Shown piece by piece: positions 52,605 to 59,630 of a stretch of DNA of 59,630 bases. The notes beneath the pieces were generated by a model. The model was not told where the DNA came from. It did not search any database and saw nothing but the letters and a program-made list of their open reading frames with translations. The DNA is from UBA9647 sp049522195 (GTDB lineage Bacteria; Bacteroidota; Ignavibacteria; UBA10030), in assembly GCA_049522195.1 (NCBI GenBank), contig JBEKOB010000015.1, forward strand, positions 1 to 59,630, given 5' to 3'. The number at the start of each line of letters is the position of its first letter. The stretch's first letter is position 1. The position numbers were made by a program, and so were the translations under genes.

Positions 52605-54146
52605 TCAGTCATAAGACTTGAATTTTGGCCACTCTGCAGCCATGGAAAACCGGGGGCCGCGGGCGACATAGATCGGGATTCTCTGTTGCGGTCGGGTGCA
52701 GAATTCACACGTGTGAACGCTTGCCTCAACGACGCTGTCAAACTTTCCCTCGAGATCACGCCGGCTTACGAAGACCGCGATGAACGTTTTTACCGAATCG
52801 GCGGGCGGGCCCCACGAGTGATAACTATTATGCGTTGCGAAAACAGGAGGGAGACTAAACTCAGAGCCGTACAGCTCCAGTGCGCCAGCCTCTCCGTAGT
52901 TAGTACTGATGATCACCGCGTTCTGCTGCTCGCCGGCTGAAAGAGCGTGGTACACTTCCCCTACATCCGCTGCAAGCTCCCGCCACCCGAGCCGGTCGGC
53001 AAGCCACTGTGGCAACGCCTCGTTTCTTTTTCCGATTTCAATGTCGAATGAGAGACCCAGTGTGGAGAGATAGTTCTTCAGAACAGGAGGCGGGAGTAAT
53101 GGAGTGAAGACAGGAAAGAACACTGTCCCGCCGATGATGAGCAAGGTCATGGTCAGTTTAACAGCAGCCCGTCGTGCCGAAGGGTTTCGGAGTTTATCGA
53201 CCGTGACTGCCCCCGCTGCGAAGAGAAAAACGTACATCGCAGCGATCCTGTCCGGACGGCTGGAACCGCTGACAAGCATCACACCGAGAAGAAGAATGTA
53301 TGTCCAGGCCAGGAAACGATAGCGTGAGCCGTCGGGCGCGAAGAAAATGTAACCCAATCCGGCAATCCAGAGTGGAAGCGCAAAAGGATTGGAAAACATC
53401 ACCTGTGCGAGAAGGACATTCAAAGGGGGCGTCGGAATGCTCTTGTTGACCATCGCGTTCCTGTAGAACTCGAGCGATGGAAATCCATGCAAGTATTGCC
53501 AGATTAGATTCGGCAGCAACAGCAGGACACAACTGACCATGCCCCAGAGGAACCATCTGTTCCACACGTACCGACGGGTACCTGTCACCAGCATGCCGGC
53601 GATCAGTGCGACGCCATACAAGACCATCGTATGTTTCGTCTCGAGCCCGATTCCCATGAGCAGCCCTATCGCGAGCCAGTATCTGGCGTTGTCCTCCTGA
53701 ACCAGTCTGATGACAAGATAGAGGATTGTCGTCCAGATCAATGGCTCGAACGCATTCATCGAGTAAAAACTTCCCATGAGCAGGTACACGGGCATGACCA
53801 CGACAGCGAGTGCTGCGATCATCATTGCGATGCAGGAGCCGCCGAGACGGCGTGCGATGATGCCGGCGAGAAATGCAGTCGTGCCGATTGCAAGAGCCGG
53901 AAACAATCTGATTGCCGCGAGTGAATCGCCGAGAACCCAGCGACTCACGGCGAGGATGAAGATTGACAGAGGTGGATGGTCCACATAACCGAACGCCAGA
54001 TGTTTGGAGCAGGCAATGTAGTAGAATTCGTCAATGAAATAGCCATAGCCGGAAAAGGCGCTTGTGAGAATATGGTAGAGAACTAGGACAAAGGAGAGTG
54101 CAGCCAGAATGAGGAGATCAAACCTCGCAGATCGCGTTTGAGTCAT
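52605..54146 (-). CDS. GT39/ArnT-like membrane glycosyltransferase
   Basis: 513 residues, about eleven to twelve membrane helices. The N-terminal loop GYGYFIDEFYYIACSKHLAFGYVDHPPLS (about 32-60) holds the DE-type acidic pair and the conserved HPP of dolichyl/undecaprenyl-phosphate sugar transferases (PMT_2). The C-terminal periplasmic domain (about 365-513) is soluble. It would add a lipid-linked sugar to lipid A, protein or another acceptor on the periplasmic side. The 248-bp region 54147-54394 after it contains no recognised element. Confidence 0.8.
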   Translation of the reverse strand: MTQTRSARFDLLILAALSFVLVLYHILTSAFSGYGYFIDEFYYIACSKHLAFGYVDHPPLSIFILAVSRWVLGDSLAAIRLFPALAIGTTAFLAGIIARRLGGSCIAMMIAALAVVVMPVYLLMGSFYSMNAFEPLIWTTILYLVIRLVQEDNARYWLAIGLLMGIGLETKHTMVLYGVALIAGMLVTGTRRYVWNRWFLWGMVSCVLLLLPNLIWQYLHGFPSLEFYRNAMVNKSIPTPPLNVLLAQVMFSNPFALPLWIAGLGYIFFAPDGSRYRFLAWTYILLLGVMLVSGSSRPDRIAAMYVFLFAAGAVTVDKLRNPSARRAAVKLTMTLLIIGGTVFFPVFTPLLPPPVLKNYLSTLGLSFDIEIGKRNEALPQWLADRLGWRELAADVGEVYHALSAGEQQNAVIISTNYGEAGALELYGSEFSLPPVFATHNSYHSWGPPADSVKTFIAVFVSRRDLEGKFDSVVEASVHTCEFCTRPQQRIPIYVARGPRFSMAAEWPKFKSYD

Positions 54147-54394
54147 AGTACTTCTTCTGAGTGGTACCCGGTGAGAGAGATGCGTACGAGTGTCGGTGCA
54201 TGCTTGACATCAGTACGTTACGAAAAGAAGACCCCGCATGTTGCAGAAGGAATAATTCCGCTACGGTGATTCCGATTATTGAAGATGACGGTACAACCGC
54301 GTTGTAGGACCCACGGGGTCGGACAGCCCGTGGCGGGCACAGCTATTTCAATGTCTCACCATTGTATTTCAGAAAGGGAGATCGAATCCAATAT

Positions 54395-54847
54395 TCATGC
54401 TGAGAGTCGCTTCTCCATTTCCTCTAGCACCATAGGCCACGCCTGTTCGTGCCGATCCCTCGATTGAGCGTGCGGGAAGCCGGCATGCGTCAATCGTAAG
54501 AGCGTTCCTTTGCCAGCCGGTGTCAGTTCCACCGTCACAATTGTCTCGGCTCCCTCGGTTCCGCCTGCTCCGTTGACCCACGTCAATTCGATCAACCGGT
54601 CACGTTCAAGTCTCAGGAATCGGCCATAATGCGGGTGACGCTGACCCTGGAAATGCGTTTCGAAAAAGAATGGCGCGTTAACTTCTCCCTTCATTATAAC
54701 TGATCCTGGGGCTGCGAACCAGCGATCGAGCTGCTCGGTCCACGCAGCGTAGAGCACGCCGGGAGAGATTGGCATCTTCCGCTCAACCGTGAGCTGGAAT
54801 GGCCGGGAGGAAAGATCGGGCAAACAGATTGGCTGTGGATTGTTCAT
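54395..54847 (-). CDS. SRPBCC/AHSA1-type START-domain protein
   Basis: 150 residues, the usual length. FQLTVERKMPISPGVLYAAWT...LDRWFAAPGS is the family start, followed by GRFLRLERDRLIELTWV, TIVTVELTPAGKGTLLRLTHAGFP, and a C-terminal helix AWPMVLEEMEKRL. The fold forms a hydrophobic pocket that binds a small ligand or, in AHSA1, Hsp90; the bacterial members are mostly of unknown function. Confidence 0.82.
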   Translation of the reverse strand: MNNPQPICLPDLSSRPFQLTVERKMPISPGVLYAAWTEQLDRWFAAPGSVIMKGEVNAPFFFETHFQGQRHPHYGRFLRLERDRLIELTWVNGAGGTEGAETIVTVELTPAGKGTLLRLTHAGFPHAQSRDRHEQAWPMVLEEMEKRLSA

Positions 54848-54892
54848 GCTGCGGGTGCTTTCTGAGGTTCTATGTTGGAATCAAGAACAAAG

Positions 54893-54913
54893 TTCATCAT
54901 TCATTATTCAGGA
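54893..54913. repeat. three TTCRnnA heptamers
   Basis: TTCATCA, TTCATTA, TTCAGGA, running into the stop of the next gene (54908-54910). Same unit family as 57665-57706 and as the inverse complement of array A at 43189-43216. Confidence 0.5.
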
Positions 54914-55300
54914 TCTGAATAACGTTAACAAGCGCCAGAGGAGAAAGAGTCCGCTGAAGATCAGGACTATCCAGACATAGATGGTCAGGAATTGTTTACC
55001 TTTCGGCGGGGGTGCAAAGTCCCACACCAGTGGATCCTTCTCGACATCGAGTCGGCAAGCTTGAAGACACTCCTTGGCTCGATGAAACTGGCTCTCCGGT
55101 ACAATAAGAGTCCAAAAGAGGCCGGGACCGGGTGTTGGCATTGCCGGGAGGGCCATTCTTACGCCGCTGAGACTCTCCTCCCGGAAGAAGAACGGGATGT
55201 TGTGTCGTTTGAGGCTATCCCGTGCTAGATCGAACTCCCAGAGCTTGCCGGTGCGGAAGAGAACGACCTGCCGGATATCATCCTGATTGGAGTCACTCAT
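54908..55300 (-). CDS. DUF2007-like protein with C-terminal membrane helix
   Basis: 130 residues from ATG 55300, which has GGAGAGG upstream; the longer frame to 55405 is not needed. The start VVLFRTGKLWEFDLARDSLKRHNIPFFFREESL resembles DUF2007 (putative signal-transducing) proteins, which bear a short ferredoxin-like fold. The end KGKQFLTIYVWIVLIFSGLFLLWRLLTLF is a single membrane helix. Role unknown. Confidence 0.6.
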   Translation of the reverse strand: MSDSNQDDIRQVVLFRTGKLWEFDLARDSLKRHNIPFFFREESLSGVRMALPAMPTPGPGLFWTLIVPESQFHRAKECLQACRLDVEKDPLVWDFAPPPKGKQFLTIYVWIVLIFSGLFLLWRLLTLFRS

Positions 55301-55401
55301 AAAAGCCTCTCCAAGAAATAGTGAGCACCTCTCCACACGCGCTCGTCCGGAGCTCGGCTCCTGACGTTCATCTCCTGAAGACTCGCGGGAACTTCCATTC
55401 C

Positions 55402-55776
55402 TCAACTATTCTTTTTCGTCAAGGTATATATCATTGAAGCTGAGAGTATGCAACCGAAACTTGAACCGGTGATCAAACCAACATCACTGAGCGAAACACC
55501 GATGAGTACGTCCTGGAAGGTCATCAGGCAGTATGCGATGAGAGCGACCGTGAGCATGACGGCTGATCGCCGGAACAGGGAAAATCCAATAATTGCTGCT
55601 ATCGATATCTGGCGGGCAGCCCACATGGAAGCCAGGTAGTGCGTACCCGCAGCTGAGAAATCTACGTTCTTGACAAATGTACCCGGGGAGAGATAAAGAG
55701 AAAATCCGACAAATAATCCCAGCATGGTTATCAAAACAGAAACAACCGCTGTCCATTTCGGTATTGAACGATCCAT
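55402..55776 (-). CDS. small four-helix membrane protein
   Basis: 124 residues from ATG 55776, chosen because AAGGAG lies 5 nt upstream (a longer frame to 55866 exists). Helices at about 8-28, 48-65, 70-88 and 98-118. A polar loop SLYLSPGTFVKNVDFSAAGTHYL follows the first helix. No family was recognised. It lies between the DUF2007-like and YjbR-like genes on the same strand. Confidence 0.5.
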   Translation of the reverse strand: MDRSIPKWTAVVSVLITMLGLFVGFSLYLSPGTFVKNVDFSAAGTHYLASMWAARQISIAAIIGFSLFRRSAVMLTVALIAYCLMTFQDVLIGVSLSDVGLITGSSFGCILSASMIYTLTKKNS

Positions 55777-55902
55777 TGAATCTCCTTTTTGTTTCATGAT
55801 GTGCGTGAGCGGAAATGCTGGATGCCGTTTTCTGTGCTCCAGCAGCTTCGTCGGAGTAGACTCCATCGAAGGATATTCATGAACATCAACGCGGACTTGT
55901 GT

Positions 55903-56250
55903 TTACAGCACTTGTCCCTGTATTCCCGAGGAAAGCCGCTTTGGCGCCGTGTTGGCCCAGGCCGCTTCTAATGCCTTGCGGAGCATGGTGGCAGTCACAG
56001 CTCGTAGATAAACGTTCGTTGCGCCCTGCTGGCCCCAGGCTCCTTTGACAGGCACAAATCCTTCCGGCTCCTCCTTCACAAACGTCGCCTGTTGCTTGGG
56101 TGACAGCTTGACCATGGCCCAGGATTTATCGGGATAACCGAGTGTGGCAAAAACTTTCCCGGCGACCCGAAAATCAGGGTGGTTCATATGAATAGACTCT
56201 GTCGTTTCCGGGAGACTGAGAGCCATTTTGCGAAATTGGTTTGCAGTCAT
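55903..56250 (-). CDS. MmcQ/YjbR-family protein
   Basis: 115 residues from ATG 56250. FRKMALSLPETTESIHMNHPDFRVAGKVFATLG is the family start, followed by WAMVKLSPKQQATFV and GWGQQGAT-like GAWGQQGATNVYLRAV, all typical of these DNA-binding-fold proteins (CyaY-like fold). They are small, cytoplasmic and of unclear function. It follows the PfpI remnant by 39 bp. Confidence 0.8.
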   Translation of the reverse strand: MTANQFRKMALSLPETTESIHMNHPDFRVAGKVFATLGYPDKSWAMVKLSPKQQATFVKEEPEGFVPVKGAWGQQGATNVYLRAVTATMLRKALEAAWANTAPKRLSSGIQGQVL

Positions 56251-56288
56251 AGAGCGCCTTCGACCCGTTGACCTTTGCAGGCCGTTAA

Positions 56289-56560
56289 CTAATCCAGTTT
56301 CTTCATTGTCTCTCTCATGAATGCGGGCAAGTCCATCGGCCATCGCGACGTAATGAGATTTCCATCTACCACCACCTCTTCATCTTCCCATACTCCGCCG
56401 GCAGCTTTGATGTCCTCGGGCACGCCGTCATGCCAGAAAGAAGTGAGGTGCCGGTTCTTAATGACATTGGCGGAGGCGAGCGTCCACGGTCCGTGGCAGG
56501 TTGAATGAGCTGCCCCCGTTCGCCGGGAGTTCTTCAGAGTGCCAGACAACTTCGTTATTC
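56289..56560 (-). pseudogene. 5'-truncated DJ-1/PfpI-family gene
   Basis: The frame reads AAHSTCHGPWTLASANVIKNRHLTSFW, then EDIKAAGGVWEDEEVVVDGNL and ITSRWPMDLPAFMRETMKK, clearly the C-terminal 70-75 residues of a PfpI/DJ-1 glutamine-amidotransferase-like protein, including its nucleophile Cys in TCHGP. The N-terminal 100-110 residues, with the first half of the fold, are missing; only unrelated sequence and a dispersed repeat (56583-56612) lie before the aldo/keto reductase stop at 56636. The remaining part is thus a decayed gene. Left boundary is the stop at 56289; the right boundary is approximate. Confidence 0.75.
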
Positions 56561-56582
56561 TACACTCCTTGTCCGGTGTTCT

Positions 56583-56612
56583 CCGCCAAAGGCGGATGCG
56601 CCTCCGGCACAG
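56583..56612. repeat. variant copy of the twin-hairpin repeat
   Basis: CCGCC-AAA-GGCGG (56583-56595) then TGCGCCTCCGGCACAG. It matches the repeat at 40992-41022 in length and order. In the first stem the outer pair changes from G-C to C-G on both sides, keeping the hairpin; the second stem is partly broken. Confidence 0.6.
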
Positions 56613-56635
56613 ATATTCAATAAGGCCCAGGCATA

Positions 56636-57619
56636 TCACCAGTACTGGTGCACCTCGCTGCGCAATAGACTGTTATACACTGCACGGATCTTCTTCATTG
56701 TTTCGTCAGAGAGAGGTGGGGCATCAGCTGCTTTTAGATTCTCTTCTACCTGGTCGGGACGCTTTGCTCCGGGAATGGCGCCGGTGACCTCGGGGAACAT
56801 GAGAATCCATCGCAAAGCCATCTGCGCCATGGTTGAGTTCAACGGAGTCAGCGGGCGCAGAGCCTCCACGGCCTTCAGGCCGAGGGCAAAGTCAATACCT
56901 GAAAACGTCTCGCCGCGATCGAAGGCTTCTCCTTTTCGGTTGAATGCGCGATGGTCGTCCTGCTCGAATGCCGCGTCAGCTTTGAACTTCCCCGTGAGAA
57001 GTCCCGAGGAGAGGGGGAGCCGGGCAAGAATGCCCACGTTCCGCCGTCGGGCCTCCCCGAACAAGAGCTCCGCAGGCCTCTGGCGGAAGATGTTGAAAAT
57101 GATTTGAACGGACTGAACCCCGGGGTACTCAATCGCTTTCAATGCTTCTTCGACCTTTTCCACGCTCACGCCATAGTAGCGAAGCTTTCCGGCTCTCACT
57201 AGGTCATCGAGCCAGCCGAAGACCTCGGGACGATAATAGACCTCTGTCGGGGGACAATGGAGCTGCAGCAGATCGATCGCTTCTGTTTCCAGGTTCTTCA
57301 GGCTCTGTTCGACAAATGCTGTGAGGCTCTGTTTCGTATAACCATCGGCGACGTGAGGGTTCAGCCGGCGTCCGGCTTTGGTGGCGATGTAAAATGACGC
57401 GCCTGTTTCGCGTTTAAGCCGGGCCAGGAGCTGTTCGCTGTGGCCGTCGCCGTACACATCGGCTGTGTCGAAGAAGTTCACGCCCCCTTCGAGTGCGCGG
57501 CGCAGTGCGGCCATGGAGTCGTTGTCTTTCACCGTTCCCCACGTTCCTCCGATTGCCCACGCACCGAAACTGATGGTTGAAACACGCCATCCGGTGCGCC
57601 CCAGTTCACGGTACTTCAT
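56636..57619 (-). CDS. aldo/keto reductase
   Basis: 327 residues from ATG 57619 (MKYRELGRTGWRVSTISFGAW), the usual AKR start; an ATG at 57652 would add 11. The catalytic tetrad fits: D in FDTADVYGDGHSE, Y in the same loop, K in IATKAG and H in LLQLHCPP. NPHVADGYTKQSL then supports substrate binding. NADPH-dependent reduction of a carbonyl; substrate unknown. The C-terminal loop is GAIPGAKRPDQVEENLKA, which resembles the NADPH-clasp. Confidence 0.92.
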   Translation of the reverse strand: MKYRELGRTGWRVSTISFGAWAIGGTWGTVKDNDSMAALRRALEGGVNFFDTADVYGDGHSEQLLARLKRETGASFYIATKAGRRLNPHVADGYTKQSLTAFVEQSLKNLETEAIDLLQLHCPPTEVYYRPEVFGWLDDLVRAGKLRYYGVSVEKVEEALKAIEYPGVQSVQIIFNIFRQRPAELLFGEARRRNVGILARLPLSSGLLTGKFKADAAFEQDDHRAFNRKGEAFDRGETFSGIDFALGLKAVEALRPLTPLNSTMAQMALRWILMFPEVTGAIPGAKRPDQVEENLKAADAPPLSDETMKKIRAVYNSLLRSEVHQYW

Positions 57620-57664
57620 TGTCGGTGTTTCCCTTCGTTTTGCTATAGACATTCAACCCTAAAC

Positions 57665-57706
57665 TTCATCATTCGTTATTCACTATTCGATATTCAATAC
57701 TCACTT
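57665..57706. repeat. six TTCRnnA heptamers
   Basis: TTCATCA, TTCGTTA, TTCACTA, TTCGATA, TTCAATA, CTCACTT in exact 7-nt phase, in the gap 57620-57782. Shared family with 54893-54913 and with the inverse complement of 43189-43216. Confidence 0.75.
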
Positions 57707-57725
57707 GGCAAGAGATTTCCCCCCG

Positions 57726-57754
57726 GCGGATCGTGAGCAGAGCTCACGATCCGC
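57726..57754. terminator. perfect 13-bp hairpin after the transglutaminase gene
   Basis: GCGGATCGTGAGC (57726-57738) pairs exactly with 57742-57754, loop AGA. No U-run follows in the minus direction, so it may work with Rho, or simply be a repeat. The gene ending at 57783 is 28 bp away. Confidence 0.45.
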
Positions 57755-57782
57755 ATATGTTTTGAGCATTGAGCAAGTTGTC

Positions 57783-59141
57783 CTAGGCTTTCGGTTTCCG
57801 GAGCCGGCCTACTACGACGAGTGTCATCCACACGACAAGACTTGCGACCAGGGCAAAGAACAGGAAACGCCTGACGAAATACGTGTGTCCCCCTTCAGTC
57901 GGATACAGGGAATAAGCGAGCTGTGGTTTGAAGAGATATCGCTCGAGATTTCCCAGAAGGAAAGTTTTGTCCGTGAAGAATCCTGAATAAATTTCCCTGA
58001 CATCTTCCACATTCGGCGGCCGCCGGTACTTGAGAATCGACTGAGGATTGAATTCGCTCCGGTAAAACTGATTACACAATGCAAATGGGACCGTCACCAG
58101 CGTGTCTTTTCCCGTGATGCCGGGTTTCTTTTCCCACGCCCAGTCCGCATAAATGGTGACAAACGTGCTGTCGAACGCGTTCAGCTGGTTCAGATGGAAA
58201 ATCTCTGCCGTGTTGAGCACCTGCCCTTCCCGATCGGTGACGTAGAGTTCCCCCTGCGACAAGTCGACGAATGCCCAGCGATGTTGTTCACGGATGTATG
58301 ATTCCGCCCAGGAGTGTCCTGTGTAGACGATCCTGTCGTCCTGCGTTCGTGCCCCAAAGACAAACCGCGTCGGGATACCCGCTCTGATTGCCCAGAAGAC
58401 GTACACCTGGGCGTTCTGCGTGCACCATCCTTTTCCTGTCCCCGCAGCCATTTCGCCGAACAGCCGGTACGGATCCATCCATCGTTCGTCATCCTTCGGC
58501 ACACCCCCCGAGCCTTTGAGTTTCTTGCGAAGGTAGGGAAAGAGTTTTTCCATTCGTGTGAGCGTTGGATCCGTGTCGCGTATTCCAAGCTGGTCGTGCA
58601 CGATACGGTTTGCTTCGGCAAGGTTCGCTTCACCGACATACTTGTAGTCATCCACCCAGTCGCTGACGGAGAATTGTTCGAACTCCCCGCACGGCACGTT
58701 CGAGCGGACGATATAAACGTCGTTGTGCTTCATCCCAAGCGATCCATAAAATTCTTCGCCGTAGAATTGGATGGAGATTTCAATCGGCATCATGTTCGTG
58801 TGCCCGGCGGGAATAAGCCTGTAGGTGTGCAAAACGGCAAGCGACGTATCGATGAGAAAAGACGGCTTCATCCCGGAAGCGGATTGCTCCTTCCCGCCAT
58901 CCGTAAGTACTCTCCATTCTTTAATGTCATTCGCGCAGGCAAGGTTGAGTTGAATCCGGTTGCGCTCCACGAGTTTCCATTCACGGATCGTTGGAACGTC
59001 GAGCGGGTAATAAAGTGTCGCATACGATGTGGGAGAGAAGGAAGATTCCCACTCGCGTGTAAAGAAGACGTACAGGTTGATTGCCAGCAGCAGGAAAAAG
59101 AGGAGTGCAGAACCGCGAATGAGCCATTGCCGTTGTGTCAT
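57783..59141 (-). CDS. membrane-anchored transglutaminase-like protein
   Basis: 452 residues from ATG 59141, with AGGAAAGG-like sequence upstream. N-terminal helix (about 7-25: LIRGSALLFFLLLAINLYVFF) and a C-terminal helix (about 425-445: FLFFALVASLVVWMTLVVV). Between them an all-beta region (about 40-165) and a transglutaminase-like core: Cys in GKGWCTQNA (about 253-261), His in YTGHSWAESY and Asp in WAFVDLSQG. The triad is intact, so a protease, amidase or crosslinking role in the periplasm is possible. Members of this group in bacteria are usually uncharacterised. Confidence 0.78.
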   Translation of the reverse strand: MTQRQWLIRGSALLFFLLLAINLYVFFTREWESSFSPTSYATLYYPLDVPTIREWKLVERNRIQLNLACANDIKEWRVLTDGGKEQSASGMKPSFLIDTSLAVLHTYRLIPAGHTNMMPIEISIQFYGEEFYGSLGMKHNDVYIVRSNVPCGEFEQFSVSDWVDDYKYVGEANLAEANRIVHDQLGIRDTDPTLTRMEKLFPYLRKKLKGSGGVPKDDERWMDPYRLFGEMAAGTGKGWCTQNAQVYVFWAIRAGIPTRFVFGARTQDDRIVYTGHSWAESYIREQHRWAFVDLSQGELYVTDREGQVLNTAEIFHLNQLNAFDSTFVTIYADWAWEKKPGITGKDTLVTVPFALCNQFYRSEFNPQSILKYRRPPNVEDVREIYSGFFTDKTFLLGNLERYLFKPQLAYSLYPTEGGHTYFVRRFLFFALVASLVVWMTLVVVGRLRKPKA

Positions 59142-59173
59142 GAGTTTGGCCTTTCCTGGAATCGATAAAAGGG

Positions 59174-59245
59174 TCACGCCAAGACGCAAAGTCGCCAAGA
59201 ATCTTTATCTGTGTCCCTGCTTTGCGGCCTAGCGTCTTTGCGTGA
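59174..59245. repeat. inverted pair of octamer arrays
   Basis: Left CGCCAAGA, CGCAAAGT, CGCCAAGA (59177-59200), right CTTTGCGG, CCTAGCGT, CTTTGCGT (59220-59243), which are inverse complements in outline (about 20 of 26 positions). The units are 8 nt here, not 7. Region 59199-59368 holds no other recognised element. Confidence 0.6.
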
Positions 59246-59368
59246 GATTCTTTCCCCCGCAACAAGTGCTTTTGAGATAGGTTCAAATAAACATACCGAA
59301 CGCGGCTGCACATATCAAGCGGAATCACATCAGCGGCAGGCAATTATTCAGAAGGACAAGCCGGCTTG

Positions 59369-59630
59369 CTAATTCATTTCTTCAATAGATTTCTCATACG
59401 CCGATTTCGACAAATCGCTCAAGGTGGGCTTTTCTCTTTTGAAGAAGGAGAACTCCGCTACGTCGATGAGCGAGATGAGTCGCGGTATTTGCCAGCGAAT
59501 TCAAATGCTCCAATGGTCGGCATGAGAGCGAATGACCTTGACCACAGTTCCCTGAGTGCCTTGTGGCACAGGGCCTAAGGCTGTAAGAGAACGTACCTTC
59601 CGGCCGAGTTTTTGATTCGCTTCGATACGC
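59369..59630 (-). pseudogene. degenerate small ORF interrupted by TGA, entering from the right edge
   Basis: Read leftwards from the window end, one frame gives NQKLGRKVRSLTALGPVPQGTQGTVVKVIR, then TGA at 59501-59503, then IRWQIPRLISLIDVAEFSFF and an end with KSAYEKSIEEMN, stop 59369. The VPxGTxGTVVxV pattern is common in small KOW/SH3-like proteins, and continuing sense on both sides of the stop suggests a broken gene. The 5' end is outside the window. Low confidence. Confidence 0.35.

Noticed and set aside
58314..59168. 284-codon plus-strand frame opposite the transglutaminase-like gene.
   Set aside because: It is a shadow frame with no motif, while the minus strand has an intact Cys-His-Asp triad and membrane anchors.
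59366..59578. 70-codon plus-strand frame at the right edge.
   Set aside because: It has no recognisable motif; the minus-strand frame through the same DNA looks more protein-like, even with its stop.

Overview
The window (about 59.6 kb, moderately GC-rich) looks like the chromosome of an FCB-group bacterium, most likely Ignavibacteriota or a related Bacteroidota/Chlorobi-side lineage. The evidence is a secreted protein with a type IX secretion (T9SS) type A sorting tail, a GWxTD-type protein, a DUF4249 lipoprotein paired with a TonB-dependent receptor, a TonB homologue, many lipoproteins, and Bacteroidota-like gene families throughout. No rRNA, tRNA, CRISPR array, prophage or transposase gene was recognised.

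Layout. (1) 1-11264, + strand: a tightly packed catabolic operon. It holds the C-terminal half of an MtaB-like corrinoid methyltransferase, a cytoplasmic TIM-barrel glycosidase-like protein, glycerate kinase, an EamA exporter, a Gfo/Idh/MocA oxidoreductase, a sugar nucleotidyltransferase, a galactokinase-family kinase, a sodium:solute symporter and a nitrilase-family amidohydrolase. (2) 11298-12395, - strand: ychF. (3) 12567-17741, + strand: argC-argJ-argB-argR-argG, behind a promoter overlapped by two ARG-box-like dyads. argH lies 11.5 kb further on at 29237. (4) 18233-29025, + strand, between argG and argH: cell-envelope genes (DUF4249 lipoprotein, TonB-dependent receptor, a subtilase-fold T9SS protein without its catalytic residues, a TPR/GWxTD-like protein, TonB, a cell-wall amidase). 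(5) 30815-47881, - strand: D-aminoacylase-like amidohydrolase, membrane proteins (Yip1, PAP2, CPBP), a sugar-epimerase-type SDR, a CocE hydrolase, an ArsB/NhaD-type transporter, a shortened ICMT-like methyltransferase, M1 and M61 peptidases, a methyltransferase and an outer-membrane barrel protein. (6) 48174-49157, + strand: isoaspartyl peptidase. (7) 49322-59630, - strand: small accessory genes, several visibly broken (an amber-interrupted gene, a 5'-truncated PfpI gene, an NTF2-like tail, a TGA-interrupted ORF at the right edge), plus DUF362, GT39, aldo/keto reductase and transglutaminase genes.

The most unusual feature at the DNA level is the intergenic sequence. Many gaps are filled with short tandem arrays whose unit is 7 nt (sometimes 8 or 10 nt) but whose sequence differs from array to array. 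Several occur as inverted pairs. Around them lie MITE-like inverted-repeat elements and repeated hairpins that occur at two loci each. At the protein level, several enzymes have lost canonical catalytic residues: a pseudo-subtilase, an amidohydrolase without HxH, a CPBP protein with altered motifs, and an ICMT-like protein lacking its cofactor-binding middle.

All functions are read from motifs and remembered family features; no database search was run.
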